The position numbers and the translations under genes are program-made. Shown piece after piece: positions 33,014-44,654 of a DNA stretch of 64,000 bases. How positions within the stretch are numbered: the stretch's first letter is position 1; each line of letters starts with the position of its first letter. This DNA is from Hemicordylus capensis (Eukaryota; Chordata; Lepidosauria; Squamata; Cordylidae): NCBI RefSeq assembly GCF_027244095.1, contig NC_069661.1, positions 188,188,501 to 188,252,500 of the forward strand, given 5' to 3'. The notes beneath the pieces are model-generated. The model was not told the DNA's origin. It was given only the letters and a program-made list of their open reading frames with translations, and ran no database searches.

Positions 33014-33458
33014 AGAAAACTAGTCTTGTGGTAGCAAGTATGACTTGTCCCCTTAGCTAAGCAGGGTCCCACCCTGGTTGCATATGAATTTAGACTACAT
33101 GTATGAGCACTGTAAGATATTCCCTCTAGGGCAGGGATTCTCATCGTGTGGGTCCCCAGATGTAATTGGACTTCAACTCCCATAATTCCCAGCCAAAGGC
33201 CACTGGGGCTGGGGATTATGGGAGTTGAAGTCCAATTACATCTGGGGACCCACATGTTGAGAAATCCTGCTCTAGGGGATGGATCCGCTCTGGGAAGAGC
33301 ATCTAGGTTCCAAATTCCCTCCCTGACCTCTCCAAGATAGGACTGAGAGAGACTCCTGCCTGCAACCTTGGAGAAGCTGCTGCCAGTCTGTGTAGACAAT
33401 ACTGAGCTAGATGGACCTATGGTCTGACTCAGTATATGGCAGCTTCCTATGTTCCTAT
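33014..33458 (+). mobile_element. 5S rRNA-headed SINE, full length, split by a MITE
   Basis: Same family as 17301: head 'gtggtagcaagtatgacttg', 5S-like promoter part 'agctaagcagggtcccaccc' at 33056, and tail 'gacaatactgagctagatgg', 'ggtctgactcagtatatggc' and 'ttcctatgttcctat'. A 138-bp palindromic hAT sits in its middle (33132). Without it the SINE is about 300 bp. Confidence 0.9.
33132..33269. mobile_element. hAT-type palindromic MITE inside a SINE
   Basis: 138 bp, starting CAGGGATTCTCATCGTGTGG and ending CACATGTTGAGAAATCCTG. The arms are near-perfect over about 60 bp ('ccccagatgtaattgg' against its complement). Perfect 8-bp duplication ctctaggg (33124-33131 and 33270-33277). The uninterrupted SINE site is visible at 17412 ('cccttaggggatgga'). 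Confidence 0.97.
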
Positions 33459-34279
33459 CCTTGAAGGCAGCTTGGAGACTTCTGGTTATTCAGAATGTTG
33501 AAGCTTATCTCAAAGGAAAGGACTGCTCTCAGTGTCTTCTGACTTCCTGCACCCTTCTGGGCACATTCTGTTGTGTTGGCTTTAACCTTGTAAAGCCTTA
33601 AATGGCTTGAGCCCTGTGTAGCAGACTCTTTCCCTATATCCAATAATGATAGTCAAGAGCAGTCCCTAACAATAACGCATGTACCATTTTTGAGTGACAG
33701 AGGCATGTAGAGAAGAGTTCTTATTGCTCCACACCAATGGAACCTTCTTCCCTGATTATTATACAGGCACAGTTGTGCCATTATAGTTAAGATGGAGAGT
33801 GTTTTCAACATTCTGCCATTATAGGCTTATTGCTTATAAAGTCAAGCGTATCCACCTAATCCCTCTGAAATCATGCACAGATCAACTAGGGGGGCAAGGG
33901 ACACCACTTCTCTGAATTTGGTGCAAATCCATTGCAAAAAGGCTAGAATATAGTAGTTTAAGTTTTTAACTCCCCAAAAAAGGTTTCAAAGTGTTGGCCT
34001 GGTTTTTTCACCACAGATAATGTATATTTTAAAATGTTTGATATCTTTTTAGCATTCTCCAAAATTTCAGGTCCATACTGGACTGGTGCCTTTTTCTGGT
34101 TTGAAAAACATTAAACTAGTTATTTTGTAGTAATTACTGTTCGAAATCCCCATAATAACGGGGAAAATAACTAAGGGAAAGTTAGCTAAGAGCATAACTG
34201 AGTGTGCCCACTGAGAATTCTGAAGCCAAAGTTGGGAGGGACAAGTCCTGGCAATTTCTAGCTTCCTGGTTCTAAACAT
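33459..34279. other. Mostly plain DNA; possible worn L2/CR1 end near 33600-33800
   Basis: 'gctccacaccaatggaacct' near 33729 could be a decayed version of the L2/CR1 C-terminal 'APRLWNSLP' block. Related phrases occur near 44200 and 48900. Nothing coding survives. Confidence 0.25.
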
Positions 34280-34590
34280 AAGGAAAGGAAAGATTGTGCC
34301 ATTGAGTCATTGTGAACACCTGGCGACAATGGAGCCTTGTGGTTTTCTTGGTAGAATACAGGATGGTTTACCATTGCCTTTCTCTCAAGCAGTATGAGAG
34401 TATGCCTTTGCCGTTGTCACTGAAGTGAGCATCCACCTCCAGCACCTTCCTATATTGCTGCTGCCCGATATAGGTGACTACAAATATATATTTAATAGGC
34501 ACAGTCTGGGAAGCACACCGGTGGGGATTCAAACTAACAGCCTCTCGCTCCTTAGGCAAGCTGCTTCCCCGCTGTGCCGTAGGTGCCTGA
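34280..34590 (-). mobile_element. Sauria-type SINE, full length
   Basis: Minus-strand copy. On plus, the right part is the tRNA-like head ('ccccgctgtgccgtaggtgc', B box 'ggggattcaaactaacagcc'), the middle holds 'cctatattgctgctgcccga', and the left part is the BovB-like 3' end ('gtgccattgagtcattgtga' and 'cacctggcgac') with a tail of aaggaaagg units. It contains extra internal sequence compared with the copy at 45957. Confidence 0.85.
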
Positions 34591-34826
34591 TAAGGACAGT
34601 CTATAAGAACTCTAGCACTTGTTTAGTTAAACAACCATTCCTCCCCCCCCCCCCAATTCCTTTCATACGAATTTTTGTCTCCCTCTGCCCCCTTGCTCTC
34701 ACTCCACCAAAGCGGGGAAACAGAGGTCCTCAGCAAAGCTTGGAATAAATTACTAGAAATGAAGTCCATTGAGTCCACTGGAGCTTACTTCTGAGTAAAT
34801 ACACATAGGAATCAGGACCAGCAGAT

Positions 34827-35021
34827 CAGTGTGTTCTCTAATTTTTTTCATCTGTGTGCAGAATAAATTTTGTTCCGGGTGGCAGTATCAAGGCAGTGTG
34901 TGCACACATGTATTCAGAATGTGGCCTTCCTGATTCAACCTGAGTGGGATCTAATATTAACTGAGCAGACATCAGAAACGTGTGAGCGTGCGCACATGTG
35001 CACGCCTTAAAGGGAACACTG
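34827..35021. mobile_element. hAT-type MITE (CAGTGTTCCCTCTAA family)
   Basis: 195 bp, left end CAGTGTGTTCTCTAA, right end TTAAAGGGAACACTG. Perfect 8-bp duplication cagcagat (34819-34826 and 35022-35029). The interior is the reverse complement of the copies at 17684 and 38736 ('ggcagtatcaaggcagtg', 'tgtattcagaatgtggcctt'). Confidence 0.96.
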
Positions 35022-35221
35022 CAGCAGATCCCAGGCAAGAATGTGGCTTCTCCCCCCGCTTCCTTCCAGCCCCTCAGCAAAGTGTAGGAGAGAACCCTTA
35101 TGACGGGGGAAACCCCATTTATTTCTTTGGGGCTACTTATGAATAATATTGGGACCAAGGACCCCATGCTAGGAAGTTCTGAAAAAGGAACCTCAAGGAA
35201 ATCCTTAAAAAAAAAAAAACC

Positions 35222-37118
35222 AGGATTATAAACTGAGAGCTTTTGCAGATGATGTTGTGCTGTTTCTAGAAAATCCAGTGGATAAGATCGAAAGACTCTT
35301 GGATAAAATACAACAATTTGGCCAACTGGCTGGATTTTATATAAATAAGACCAAGACTAAGGTTTTAACTAAAAATATGGACCAGAAAACTAAAGACAGA
35401 TTCTCTCAAATAAGTGAGCTGAAAGTGGAGAAGAAAGTTAAATATCTGGGGGTTTGGTTATCAAATAACAACTCCCTGTTGTTTATAAATAACTATGTCA
35501 AAATATGGAATTCAGTGAAAACTGATCTAGAAAGATGGTCCAAAATGAATCTCTCTTTAATGGGAAGAATTTCAGTGGTGAAAATGAATGTCTTGCCTAA
35601 AATGTTGTTTCTCTTTCAGACTATTCCCATAATTAACACTTTAACTTGTTTCAAGCAATGGCAGAAGGATATAACTAAGTTTGTTTGGCAGGGCAAAAGA
35701 CCAAGAATTAACTTTAAGAATCTAACAGATGCAAAGGAAAGGGGTGGTCTTACCTTGCCAGACTTAAGGTTGTACTTTGATGCTGTTTGTTTGACATGGA
35801 TAAAAGAATAGATAACGCTAAGAAACCCTAGAATTCTTGATTTAGAAGGATTTGAGAGAAGGTTTGGTTGGCATGCGTATTTATGGTATGAAAAAAGTAA
35901 AATACATAAAGATTTTTTGAACCATTATGTGAGAAGGAGTTTAATGAGGGTGTGGTTAAAATATAAAAATTGGTTTGAACCTAAAACTCCGTTATGGGTA
36001 TTTCCGATTGAAGCTTTATCACGTAAAGAAGTAAATATGCAAACGGGTTGGGGTACCTATAGGGATTTGGTACATTTTCACGAAAAGGATTGTAAGTTAA
36101 AAAGTTTAATTGAAATACAAGATATAGTTAGAGATTGGTTTCAGTATCATCAGTTAAATGAGATGTATAAGAAGGACCTTAAAGTCGGATTTGAGGCCCA
36201 GACTCCAAATTTTGAGAAGGAATTATGTCAAAATGATGAAAAATTAGTTTCTAAAATGTATAAACTGTTGCTTTTGGAGGAGACAAGAGAAGAAGTGGTT
36301 AAAACGACTATGATAAAATGGGCTCAAGATGCAGGGCGTAATATAGAAATTGCAGCCTGGGAAAAGTTATGGAAAAAGGATTTAAAATTTACTGCATGTT
36401 ATGCTATCAAAGAAAACTATTATAAAATGATGTATAGATGGTATCTGACACCAAAAAGACTGGCTTTAATGTATAAAAATGTTTCAAATAAATGTTGGAA
36501 GTGTGGACATTCTGAAGGCACATTTTTTCACATGTGGTGGACCTGTGGGAAGGCTAAAGCCTATTGGGATATGATATATAATGAACTAAAGAAAATATTT
36601 AAAATGACATTTCCTAAGAAGCCAGAATCCTTCCTGCTGGGAATAACACAAGGAGCTATCTCTACAACCAATTTAACATTTTTTTTGTATGCCTCTACGG
36701 CAGCTAGAATTATATATGCACAGAAATGGAAGTCTAGTGAACTGCCTTCAAAAGAAGACTGGCTGATAAAAACTTTGGAATATGCGGAGATGGCAAAACT
36801 TACAGCACTATTAAGAGATCAAAACTTGGAATGTTTTAAAGAAGATTGGAAACCATTTTTGTTGTATTTAAAAAATTATTTCCCTACTATGGACTTGACA
36901 GCAGGGTTTGAAATTTAGTATAAATCGCAGGTTGGTTAGTTTAATTATGTTCGTAAGGGCTTGAACTTATGTTTTGAATTATTATTATAGCAAGGGTAAA
37001 TTTTATAGTTGATGATTCACGAAGAAATGTGAGCGGGAAGTCCATCTTTTATGTGTGTATTTGTAATGAATGACAATATTGCTATTGTTAAAATTAATAA
37101 AAAATGAATTTGGAAAAA
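35222..37118 (+). mobile_element. L1 LINE, 3' half of ORF2, well preserved
   Basis: A 5'-truncated L1 starting in the reverse-transcriptase active site ('LRAFADDVVLFLENPVDKIE', frame from 35227). It continues with 'FYINKTKTKVLTKNM', 'VKYLGVWLSNNN' and 'LMGRISVVKMNVLPKMLFLF', and runs to the Cys-rich C-terminus ('NKCWKCGHSEGTFFHMWWTC', about 36490-36546) and the stop at 36916. The frame is open over 1.69 kb except for one stop codon (tag) at 35809. A 3'UTR of about 200 bp ends in an interrupted A-rich tail near 37107-37137. Directly left is an A13 run (35207-35219). Among the youngest LINEs here. Confidence 0.95.
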
Positions 37119-37162
37119 AAAAGGAAAAAACACCAAAAAAACCAACAACCATCCAGCACCAT

Positions 37163-37326
37163 TGTTCTGGGTAGACCTTTATTGAACATGGAGGTTGTAC
37201 ATCAGAGCCAAACTGCCAGTGAATATGGAAGCTTCACTAGGCCATAGTTAAGAAATGAAGCCTCCATATTCACAGGCAGTTTGGTTCTCATGTAGAACTT
37301 CCATGATCAAGGACAGTCTACGCACA
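37163..37326. repeat. Palindromic element, about 160 bp
   Basis: 'gggtagacctttattgaaca' near 37168 pairs with 'atgatcaaggacagtctacg' near 37304. Inner arms 'agccaaactgccagtgaata' and 'attcacaggcagtttggttc' pair too, leaving a turn of about 15 bases near 37240. It looks like a MITE. No clear target duplication was found and the family is unknown to me. Confidence 0.8.
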
Positions 37327-37329
37327 ATA

Positions 37330-38735
37330 GTTTGTTGGCACTGGGTGGGAATGGTTTCTGGGATTTCCTTGCTGCACTTCTTTGAAGCTTTCTGGAAGCA
37401 TGTAGCTGAGCACTGAGAAAAATGATGCTGGACTGGAGTATACATGCCTTTTCAGCAGCATTTTGATAACTGAACCTGCAATTCTATGTGCATACCTAGA
37501 AGGAAGTAAACTCCATTAAACTCAGTGGGACTTGCTTCTGTATAATGAGGGAATAGTTAAACAATCACTGAAAAATGGTCTTGGGGGAGGGGAGAATAAT
37601 GGAGAGGCCCTTTTAAAAAATTGAGCAGGGGGGGAAATGTAAAAATCCTGTGAGGTAAACCCCACCCAGCACACAGACCGTTTTCAAAGAATCTGGCATC
37701 CCACAGGGTATAAGATCTATTAGTATATTTCAAATACAAATGCCAGTAATCTATTCTGTTTACAAAGTAGGAGAATTCAGCAAGAGCTAGTGACTGACAT
37801 ATTGAGGACTATTACTCATAGTTATCCTGCTGAAATTAAAAGAGCATTTTAAGGAATATCCTTTTAAGTTTGATGGGACTACTTTGAGTAAGCCATCATC
37901 CTATCATCCATTAACCATTAAGTGGAGGCCTGAGGCTTAAAGGGAAGAAATCTGCTTCATCTATGCTCAGTGGCTATGTCACTTGTACACAATAATAACT
38001 TGTAAAATATACAACTTTCTAGACAGAAGGGAAAGAGGCCGATACTAATAAGCGTCATTAAAACATGCCACAACTTTATTAAAAGAGGAAGAATAGCCGA
38101 GGCCAGAAGAGCTCATACAAGCTCTTTGGATTTCTATTGTAGTCAGAGAACAGGCCCCTGGAAAGGTGATGGGAGGGCTGCTGCTCAAGGCTTGTGTGTT
38201 CTGAGTAAAGGAAGGGGAAAAAGAAGATCTAAGGGCTCCTATAGGTTTCTATCCCTTAAAAGATTTGGGGTTTCAAGAATTGGGGGGCTTTTGTTCTCTA
38301 AGGGGCTCGTAAAGCAGAGTACATAATTATATATGGTAAAAAGGTGCAGTTCAGATGGTTAAGGCCTACTATGCAATACGTAATAATATTATTATTTCAG
38401 TCAATTTGGCTTAAGGCCTACCACTATTTTGCTGATAACACCATCTTGGAGAAAACTGAATCAAGCAAGAGAACTGAGAGGTTTATGGGAAATTTCTGTG
38501 AAGAGAATCTGTAGTTTTGGACAGTTGTTAAAGCATTTGTTGTTTTTTTAATGATCATTGTGTGTTTAAGCAGAAGAAAAAATGAAGTGTAGATTTAAAG
38601 TGAACACAAATTACCTGCTTCTTGTTGTATCCTTATTCATTGCTGAATAATCGTGAGGGGGATCACACTGCCACTATTATGGAATCCACTAATTTCACTT
38701 AATTGTGTTTTTTCAGGCAAGGTGGGGAGTGTGAT
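37330..38735. other. No gene recognised
   Basis: AT-rich DNA. Two short traces of the recurring palindromic motif lie near 37500 ('ctcagtgggacttgcttctg') and 37870. No exon supported. Confidence 0.4.
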
Positions 38736-38914
38736 GAGTGTTCTCTCTAAGGCATGCATAAGCAGACAGTTTTTAAATGTCTGCTCAGTTAATTTTAGAT
38801 CCTACTCAGGTAGAATTGGGAAGGCCCCATTCTGAATGCATGACTGCCTTGATACTGCTGCCCAGAACAAAATTTATTCTGCACATAGATGGAAAAACAT
38901 TAGAGGGAACACTG
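38736..38914. mobile_element. hAT-type MITE (CAGTGTTCCCTCTAA family)
   Basis: 179 bp, left end GAGTGTTCTCTCTAAGG (first base changed from C), right end TAGAGGGAACACTG. Perfect 8-bp duplication agtgtgat (38728-38735 and 38915-38922). The interior matches 17684 in the same orientation. Confidence 0.95.
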
Positions 38915-38922
38915 AGTGTGAT

Positions 38923-40187
38923 GCATCAGGAAGTTCTGCCTAGTGGTTTGAGCTCACATGATTATATTATTTGGTAGGTAATTTATAGAACTTTAGTCAA
39001 AACAGAAATTTGAAAACTTTACCATTTGTATCCTGATCGGGCTAAGTGGAGTGTTGCCAAGTGTGCAGACTTAAAATATTCCTTAATAACTATGTGTTGT
39101 CAAAAAAAGAAAAATATGGGTGCTCCTAAGGTAGGGGTGGTATTCTGTGAAGATCAATTATGTGTCAAGCCCAGTTATTGAGGCCTACAATGCTATTAGT
39201 CTGGAGAGGCGTGGATAGTAACTTCTCTCAAGTGAGGCTTTAGATACTACAGTACCCTCCAAAGAATACTTATCAAAATAAACAGTTTTTCAATAGAAAA
39301 GAGTATTTATCCTCCCATCACAGAGAGAGCTCCTATGGTGGAGAAAATTCCTACCAAAAACGTTTCCTTGTGTCATAGTTCGGTTAATACAATTAAGATG
39401 GGGGAGTTGTTTCAGCATTTTAAAAGTATAAGTCCTCAATATTATCTTGGTGATAAAATCTAAATTGTTTGCCCTATCTGCCTGAAAGCTTGCATCAACT
39501 AGGGAACACCACCCTTTCAGATCTGGTGCAGAAAGTGGCTAAGATGGAGCAGTTAAAAATTGACCCTTAAACTCTAGGAAACAAGTGTTAACTACTAGGG
39601 CTGTTGATTGGGTGCTGCAGTCCCAGTGAAACTGTATTATTCCCCTGGTGCTGCTTCTACTGTTGCCATCTTTGGTGCAGTTCATTACATTCCCAGTACT
39701 GGGAGGGCCTCTTTTTCAGGAAGTGGAGCCTAATAGCCTATGGAACTGAGAATTCACATAGGGACATTGGGAAAGCACAAGAGGATATCTGGGAAGTATA
39801 CTTCCTCACAGCGATATTTCCATGGCTGCGGTGGAGTGGTGAACGAATTTGTGAGGGAAAGCAAGGAGGTGGCAATGGGTTGTGGAAGAGAACTCAAGCT
39901 GGGGTGAATGCTTATGAGGAAGTACAAGCTGGTGACAAGGTAACAGGGGTCCTTACAAGCTATATGAGGCAGTAGGGGCAGGGTGACAAATTGTACTTAC
40001 CAGGGAATGCAAGGTGGAGGCGAGATGACCAGGGCCTTGTGGTGGCATATAAGGTGGTGGCAGGCTGCCTGAACACAGGTTTGGGATTGAAGGTATACCG
40101 CCTAAGAATGGGAAGAGTCCACTTAACCAGCATGGGTAAGTTCTTCCCCATAGTGTCTAATCAGATTTTCTTTTAAAAAAAACACCT
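38923..40187. other. No gene or repeat recognised
   Basis: AT-rich DNA with a 123-residue open frame at 39604-39975 that has no recognisable domain. Nothing supported. Confidence 0.35.
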
Positions 40188-40706
40188 GGAAATTTAATAA
40201 CCCAAAAACCTTAGGTTTAAGATGAGAGTTAAGATTCTTTACATTTTCACTCGTGCTCTAAAAAGAATGGAAATTTCAAATTAAGGTGCCCATTTTAACT
40301 TATGTGCCGTATAGACTGTAAATACTTCGTACAGTCTGTTATATGATGATGGCTTTAGAAATGAGGCTCCATGCACCCACACTTTGCCTTGGTCTTTCAG
40401 TTGGGCATTGGGCTGGAGAGGGATGCATTCAGGCAGACATTTAACTGATGCAGCTTCCCTAATCATTTCCTAGATTAATTTTTGTCTGATGCATCTCTGA
40501 TCAAGGCAGAGTGTTGGTGCATGGAGCCTCATTTCTAAAGCCATCATCGTATAGCAGACTGTACAAAGTCTTTACAGCTTTTATGGCACAAAAGTTAAGA
40601 TGGGTGCCTTAACTTGCAATTTCCATTCTTTTTAGAGCATGAGTGAAAATGGAAAACATCTTAATTCTTATCTTAAACCGAAGGTTTTTGGATTACTGAA
40701 TTTACC
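40188..40706. repeat. Large imperfect palindrome, about 515 bp
   Basis: Two arms of roughly 185 bp (about 40190-40375 and 40520-40706) are inverted copies: 'ccaaaaaccttaggtttaag' pairs with 'cttaaaccgaaggtttttgg', and 'ggctttagaaatgaggctcc' with 'ggagcctcatttctaaagcc'. The loop of about 140 bp is single-copy here. Outer ends read 'taacccaaaaacc' and 'ggtttttggatta'. It looks like a foldback or MITE-type DNA element. Flanking duplication is uncertain (TA possible). Confidence 0.88.
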
Positions 40707-42067
40707 AAAGCCTGAATGCTTTGCATAAGCAGTAGAAAGCCTCTTTTTCCACTAACATAAGTCACTGGTGGTTAAGCTGGTTAGAAGTAATTGTGAACCT
40801 GAGCTGTGAGGATTAGGCAGCATAGAAATGTATCCTACAAATGAAGCTTAAAGTGTTGTAAACAACTTTGCCAACTATTTTTCTAAACATGATAAAGTGA
40901 GTTTTAATTGCCCTTGATTGATAAGCCTCATGCTGTATCCTTCATATAGAATTGCTAGAAAATATTTTGGAAGCCACCATACTAACATCCATCTTTTGAT
41001 GTTTGCACCTTACAACGATAGAGTTGAGGCCATTGGCACAATTTTTGGAGTAGGTGCAGTGAATCAACAGCTAGTTTCTTTAAAAAGAAGAGTCTCCTAA
41101 ACAGTGATCACCTTTCTGCATGCACTTCCATAAATGTTTTGTTTGGTTGCAAAATGTTGGAACAGTTCCAAGTTTTGTCATGCACTTCATTTTAAAAAAT
41201 TGAAGATAAGAAAAGTACTGTAACATATTTAAGTGGTGTCTAAAAGAACAGCCTAGCCATTTATAATTTGTAGAGGTGGTGTTTAAACACCTATGTGGGA
41301 GACATAGTGATGGCCCAGTTTATATAGTAGTTGTGAGTATGTTTAACCTTGGTTTTTAAAGATGTTTTCAGGTATCATTTACACACAAATTGTGAATTCC
41401 ACAAAGCTTGAGAGAAATTCAGTTTTCTAAGAGAAACTGTTTTAGGGCAAATTAGATCAAGAATTATATAAAGCCCTTAATACTTCAACACATGCTATAG
41501 AAAAGAAAACATTTAATAATAAAGTTAGCCAGTTGCTTCATGAATGATGAGTCTGTTTTAAAAGTAACTGGGAATACTTGCAAAAGAGGCAAATTCATAT
41601 TATATATTATTCTGAAAATATTATTCTTCTGAATAAGAGTAAAATATTATTCAACTAAATATATGTCCTTATGGTTTGCAAATGAGAAGAGAAATATATT
41701 GAAACTTCAGACAATTCCTGGGACAGAGAACTCTAACACCTTTAATGATAAACTAGATCAAAAGTTTACCCAAGATAGCAAATCCTTATACATGGAGAGA
41801 CTGCATTGACAGTTTTGTTTTTGCTTGATACTTTCCTGATTTGTAACAGAAAGTTGACTGTCTGTTTAAATGAAAACATCTAAAAAGGATGTCTTTTTGC
41901 ATGCTGCACCTGAAGTTCCGCAGAAATTCATAGAAGTTACTTTTTAAGGATCTTGTATATTAAAAACCAGAAGAGTAATGGAAGAATTTCATTTTTCTTT
42001 TTGCTTTTAAATATGTTTCATTTTTATTGCACTTTGAGTTTGCAAGATACTTCAGAAGTCTTTTTCA
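40707..42067. other. No gene or repeat recognised
   Basis: AT-rich DNA, no exon or repeat supported. Confidence 0.4.
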
Positions 42068-42214
42068 TTCATCCTCTCAACAACCCAGTGAAGTAGGTCC
42101 CTGGAGCTAAGGCAGAGAGAATGAATTGTTTGAAATCATACAGTTGGGGCATGGTTGATCTAGGATTTGAAATAAATTCAAATCCAGCACTCTGTTCCCA
42201 GGTCCATGCATTAC
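42068..42214 (-). mobile_element. MIR-type ancient SINE
   Basis: On plus: 'caacccagtgaagtaggt', 'aaggcagagagaatgaattg', 'tttgaaatcatacag', 'tctaggatttgaa' and 'ccagcactctg'. In this order they follow the reverse complement of the MIR core-SINE. Highly diverged, as expected for a family that predates the amniote radiation. Confidence 0.75.
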
Positions 42215-42414
42215 TGACTTTAGCAGAGCATTGTTCAAAATGTTTTCAGACAACTGTACATAGTTGCTAGCTTGAGTTGGATGAAATGTCTTTCTTATTG
42301 AACACTTATAGCTTGGCATTATTCTAAATCTATCCTCTTCTGTTTTGCTATGGTTTGCAGCAACTATGTGCAAATGCACTGATTAAGAGCAGTTAACTCC
42401 AATATGTTTTGTGA

Positions 42415-42475
42415 TAACATAGGAACATAGGAAACTGCCATATACTGAGTCAGACCATTGGCCTATCTAGCCAAT
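42415..42475 (-). mobile_element. SINE 3' tail fragment
   Basis: 'aacataggaaactgccatat' and 'actgagtcagaccattggcc' are the reverse complement of the tail shared by the SINEs at 17301, 33014 and 62093. Confidence 0.8.
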
Positions 42476-42601
42476 GGATAATGACCACCATAAAGTAACA
42501 GTATAAAAGTGATGATAAAATGCCCCAAATCAGGACTGTCCCAGTTATATAACCTGTTGCTAGAATACTAGAGATATAAGCAGTGAAAATGCTTAATATA
42601 C

Positions 42602-42900
42602 AGGTACATAGGAAGCTGCCATATACCAAGTTAGACCATTGGTCCATCTAGCTCAGTATTGTCTTCACAGATTGGCAGCGGCTTCTCCAAGGTTGCAGGC
42701 AAGAATCTCTCAGCCCTATCTTGGAGAATCCAGGGAGGGAACTTGAAACCTTCTGTTCCTCCCAGAGCGGCTTCATCCCCTGAGGGGAATATCTTGCAGT
42801 GCTCACACATCAAGTCTCCCATTCATATGCAACCAGGGCAGACCCTGCTTAGCTATGGGGACAAGTCGTGCTTGCTACCACAAGACCAGCTTTCCTCTCT
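42602..42900 (-). mobile_element. 5S rRNA-headed SINE, full length
   Basis: The reverse complement of the 17301 element. On plus it runs from the tail ('acataggaagctgccatata') through the body ('ttctccaaggttgcaggcaa', 'tcccctgaggggaatatctt') to the 5S-like head ('ccagggcagaccctgcttag', 'ctatggggacaagtcgtgct'). About 300 bp. Confidence 0.9.
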
Positions 42901-44504
42901 GTTCTTACACTGTAGAACAGTCCATATAAACATATAGGGAAGGTGCTATTAGGCAAGGCTTTCAAACATTTGTAAGTTGTTAGTGTCGTCACAAGAGGAG
43001 TTTGAGCTCTCCCAAGGGTACTCTGAAAACTGGAAGGATATGACTAAACTTCGATTTCCACAAGACAACTGCTATTCCTTTCTTTCATGAAGGAAAAATC
43101 TTTACAAATCAGATCTCTGGTAGTAAATTTTAGATTGCCTTTGACTCTTCTCAGTTATTAATGGTAAGAAATGTATTTACTACAAAAGTGTTACAATCTC
43201 ACAATACTGATGATCCTGAGTTTTCTGTTGTTTAGTTTCTCCTTGGGGTTGAATAAAACCTCACTGGGGTGGGGGTGGAATTGGTATTAGCATTGTATTT
43301 TTGAGGGTGTATCCAAGCAGACTTGAGCAAAATAGATAACAGATGACCTGCAGGATCATGCAAGCATACTAATGATGGTGTTTGGGTGAAGAAAGCGAGG
43401 ATTAAAATGTAGATGTTAGGGAGGAATAACAAAGCACTCTTCTCATGTGAAAACTTGTGGACATGGGTCTGAGGGTAGGCAGGATGAGTACTATATAAGC
43501 TCAGTAGTGCATGTGCAGTGCTTTTTGTTAATAACTTCTTACGTGTTCAAAGTATAGGTTTTAGAAACCTGCCTCCTTGTTACGGAGAACAGACTGCCTG
43601 GAATCAAGGCCATGTGTAGTCCAAGCAGAAATGTTAATGTGCCCAGGAAATGTAAAGAGAGAGAGAGAGCACAAGCGAGAGCATGTGCACAAATGACGTC
43701 AGCGCATGCATTGCCATTTGTGTGCTGATGCCGCACAAGGGCTGCTGGGAGCAGCATCCCATCAGCGTGGCAGTTTAAAGGGGACAGCAGCACGGCTGCT
43801 GCTTTCAAGTTAGATTTAAATCCACAGCGCTGCGATGGAGCGTCAGCTCACCAGATGATCAGGTAGGACCTACATGCCTCCCTTTGAAGGTACCCCTCCC
43901 CACCCCTTGGGATATGCACAAAACATTTCGTGCACATCCCTGCTCCATTTCTTTCCATGTTTTAGCTGATCCTTTGATCCTTAACTCCTGCTCTTCGTTT
44001 CCTACCAGTGAGTCTAGGAAGAGTGGAACCAAGCAGTGACCTACTGCATGGGCTTGTTTATGCCTGTCTGGTAAACTATTGTAGTAGGGCTAGATAAGTA
44101 TTTGAAACTAGTGGGTGCTGACCTCAGTTTGGGGAATCGTTTGGATTTTTAGGCACGTCCCAGTTAATGGGAAAACGTGCTCAGTGATTTTGCTCCACAG
44201 TAATGGAATCTTCTTTTTCTCACATTACATAAATACATGATCACTTCACTGGCCCTGGGCTAAACATTCTCAACAAGTTTTTGGGACACATTTAAAGCCA
44301 AAAAAATGTTTTTGCACCCAGGCATTTTGTGTTTGGGGCTCTAACTTGTGCTGTGGTTAGCTGATATAGGGCCAAATGAGGCAGCAATTATTTGGGAGAG
44401 TGGGGGTAGTACAGGGAATTCACTGTGTTTTGAAGTATTTGGTAAAAGCCTCATGCACAGTAACTACTGCAAAGTGGGCAGCATCCAAAGTAGTTAGTCA
44501 CTAC
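42901..44504. other. No gene recognised
   Basis: Plain DNA with an (ag)n patch at 43655-43675. 'gtgcacatccctg' at 43930 looks like a solitary right end of the TAGGGATGTGC foldback family, with no matching left end identified. A decayed L2/CR1-like phrase lies near 44200. Confidence 0.35.
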
Positions 44505-44606
44505 TTCACAGAGTAGTTGTGATGATAAACATAACTGTGTACACTGCTCTGGCCTCCTTGGAGGAAGAGTGGGATATAAATGTTAAGAATAAAATAAAAA
44601 TAAATT
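44505..44606 (+). mobile_element. 3' fragment of tRNA-headed squamate SINE
   Basis: 'cactgctctggcctccttgg', 'aggaagagtgggatataaat' followed by an A-rich tail matches the 3' end of the SINE at 28041. The tRNA-like head is missing. Confidence 0.8.
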
Positions 44607-44654
44607 GACTTTAATGGTGTGATCTTTACTGACTTAAATCCCATCAGTTTGTTC

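Noticed and set aside
39604-39975. A 123-residue open frame as a host exon
   Set aside because: No conserved domain and no well-formed acceptor and donor pair around it. Length is compatible with chance.
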